Assembly (NCBI RefSeq): GCF_947855115.1
Contig: NZ_CANTZW010000002.1
Coordinates: 248,001-312,000, forward strand
Direction of reading: 5' to 3'
DNA length: 64,000 bases
From: an uncultured Parabacteroides sp.
GTDB lineage: Bacteria; Bacteroidota; Bacteroidia; Bacteroidales; Tannerellaceae
Shown here: in pieces, positions 63,104 through 64,000 of the stretch
Layout: each line of letters begins with the position of its first letter
Numbering within the stretch: the stretch's first letter is position 1
Notes under the pieces: generated by a model
Database searches by the model: none
Told to the model about the DNA's origin: nothing
What the model saw: only the letters and a program-made list of their open reading frames with translations
Position numbers and translations under genes: made by a program

Positions 63104-63274
63104 TTAATCGTTCGTTTTAATTAGTCGTTTACAAATGTCGTAAAAAACATTTACATGTGAAAGCTAAAAAGACCTTAGATCGTAATTTTAATGCGGCTTT
63201 TGGAGCATTTTATTAAACTTACTATATCCTTGCAAGATAATAGATATAAACGACTAATTAAAACGAACGATTAA
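63104..63274. repeat. 28-bp perfect inverted repeats around a 115-bp segment, probable invertible element
   Basis: Arms 63104-63131 and 63247-63274 are perfect reverse complements over 28 bases and flank 115 bases (63132-63246). This is the geometry of Bacteroidetes invertible promoter elements. Each arm contains ACGAACGATT or its complement; it differs by one base from the ACGAACGTYT core I recall for Mpi-type sites of B. fragilis. The segment has TATCCTTG (63225-63232) near its right end, one mismatch from the -7 consensus, with TTTG 22 bases upstream. It points at the kinase gene. The flipped orientation would place GACATTTG there instead. No invertase gene is in the window. Confidence 0.7.
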
Positions 63275-63336
63275 TTCATTCGTTTTCACGGTAGGAGCTT
63301 CTTTTTGCGTAAAAATATAATGAGAAATGGATATAT

Positions 63337-64000
63337 ATGAATACAACGTTAAGCATAGAGTTCGAACCTTTCTTTTCCCAAATAAGCCATCATTCCAAGA
63401 TAGGTTGTGCAAAATATGATCTATCCACCGGGGAAGGAGTGGCAATGGAACAATGGTACCTGAATATGGGGGAAGTTCCGGGAACTCCACTAGACCAGAT
63501 AGTAGGTATATATTCCAAGGTTCAACCTGAGGATCGTGAAAGCATGAAAGTTTCCTTAAATCGAATTGTTCGTGAAGAAACAGATCATGACCAAAAGGAA
63601 GTCCGGGTTAAGGATGGTGAGGGATGGAAATGGATTCGTCAGGATACAATAGAGGTAGGAGGCGAGAAGTCAAGACAAATCTTATTGCTGATGAATTATG
63701 ATATATCTGAACTGAAAGCCATGGAAAAACGAATGCTCGAAGCGGAGAAGCTAGGTCGCTTGAAATCTGCTTTTTGGGCGAACATCAGCCATGAGATTCG
63801 TATGCCATTAAATGCGATTGTCGGATTTTCTTCTCTTTTAGAGGATGAGGAGGATTATGAAATGAGACAAAATTATATCCGTATCATTCAAACCAATAAT
63901 GAATTATTATTAGGTATTATTAATGAGGTATTGGATTTGGCTAGGATTGAGTCTGATATCATGACTTTCAATTTTACGGAGTTTGATCTGAAGCAATTGC
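63337..64000 (+). CDS. PAS-type sensor histidine kinase, 3' end cut by window edge
   Basis: The first 221 residues of a sensor kinase that runs off the window. Residues 10-128 look like a PAS/PAC sensory domain (GWKWIRQDTIEVGG and SRQILLLMNYDISELKAME). A coiled linker (130-146) and the HisKA dimerisation helix follow, with the phosphoacceptor H152 in ANISHEIRMPLNAIVGFSSLL; the common SHEIRTPL has M in place of T here. No signal peptide or transmembrane segment is visible in this part, so the kinase is probably cytoplasmic. A receiver or regulator domain may follow outside. It lies 62 bases after the inverted-repeat element. Confidence 0.88.
   Translation, partial: MNTTLSIEFEPFFSQISHHSKIGCAKYDLSTGEGVAMEQWYLNMGEVPGTPLDQIVGIYSKVQPEDRESMKVSLNRIVREETDHDQKEVRVKDGEGWKWIRQDTIEVGGEKSRQILLLMNYDISELKAMEKRMLEAEKLGRLKSAFWANISHEIRMPLNAIVGFSSLLEDEEDYEMRQNYIRIIQTNNELLLGIINEVLDLARIESDIMTFNFTEFDLKQL

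Overview
The window comes from a bacterium of the order Bacteroidales, and the gene set fits Parabacteroides (Tannerellaceae) best. The genus is an inference; the order is well supported. The evidence is the Bacteroidetes-type promoters (TTG or TTTG, about 19-20 bases, then TAnnTTTG), the near absence of Shine-Dalgarno sequences, and lineage-marker genes such as DUF4295 beside rpmB-rpmG, DUF4835, DUF5103, DUF2764 in a V-ATPase operon, and the BlaI/M56 pair. I see no rRNA, tRNA, CRISPR array, phage or complete insertion sequence. Most of the window is core chromosome.

Layout. 1-4.5 kb: the 3'-truncated glutamate decarboxylase, two membrane transporters (MFS and EamA), a tiny ORF and a GNAT acetyltransferase. 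4.6-12.3 kb: a complete V-type ATPase operon (E, DUF2764, A, B, D, I, K) ending in a strong terminator. 12.3-15.4 kb: a BlaI-type repressor, an M56 (BlaR1-like) peptidase and a beta-propeller lipoprotein behind palindromic operators. 15.6-18.2 kb: a secreted GH84 hexosaminidase. 18.3-28.9 kb (minus strand): a tightly packed menaquinone operon (HAD-hotdog fusion, menF, menD, menB, menC, menE) that runs on into two DUF3857/transglutaminase-like paralogues. 29-37.5 kb: an SF1 helicase, a lone Hpt protein, a cysteine desulfidase-family enzyme, guanine deaminase, a membrane polyferredoxin, a DUF3843-like protein and a DUF5103 protein. 37.6-43.6 kb: the six-gene Na+-NQR operon. 43.8-49.8 kb: small hypotheticals, amn, holA, an XRE regulator and pyrK-pyrD. 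50-60 kb: lplA, a nitroreductase, rpmB-rpmG-DUF4295, dnaN, an exonuclease, an alcohol dehydrogenase, coaBC, DUF4835, recN and a His/Cys-rich secreted protein. 60.2-63 kb: ppdK. 63-64 kb: a 28-bp perfect inverted-repeat pair followed by a PAS-histidine kinase that leaves the window.

How the genes fit together. Three respiratory modules lie close together. The men operon makes menaquinone, NQR uses NADH to reduce quinone while exporting Na+, and the V-ATPase c-ring subunit carries the full Na+-ligand set known from Enterococcus hirae NtpK. This suggests a sodium-based energy economy.

The most unusual items are four. The 28-bp inverted repeat around a 115-bp segment upstream of the sensor kinase looks like an invertible, phase-variable promoter. 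NqrC has an N-terminal rubredoxin-type four-cysteine domain. The first men-operon gene fuses a HAD phosphatase to a MenI-like hotdog thioesterase. One of the two paired transglutaminase-like proteins has lost its catalytic residues. Several short palindromic repeats sit at, or inside, gene ends.
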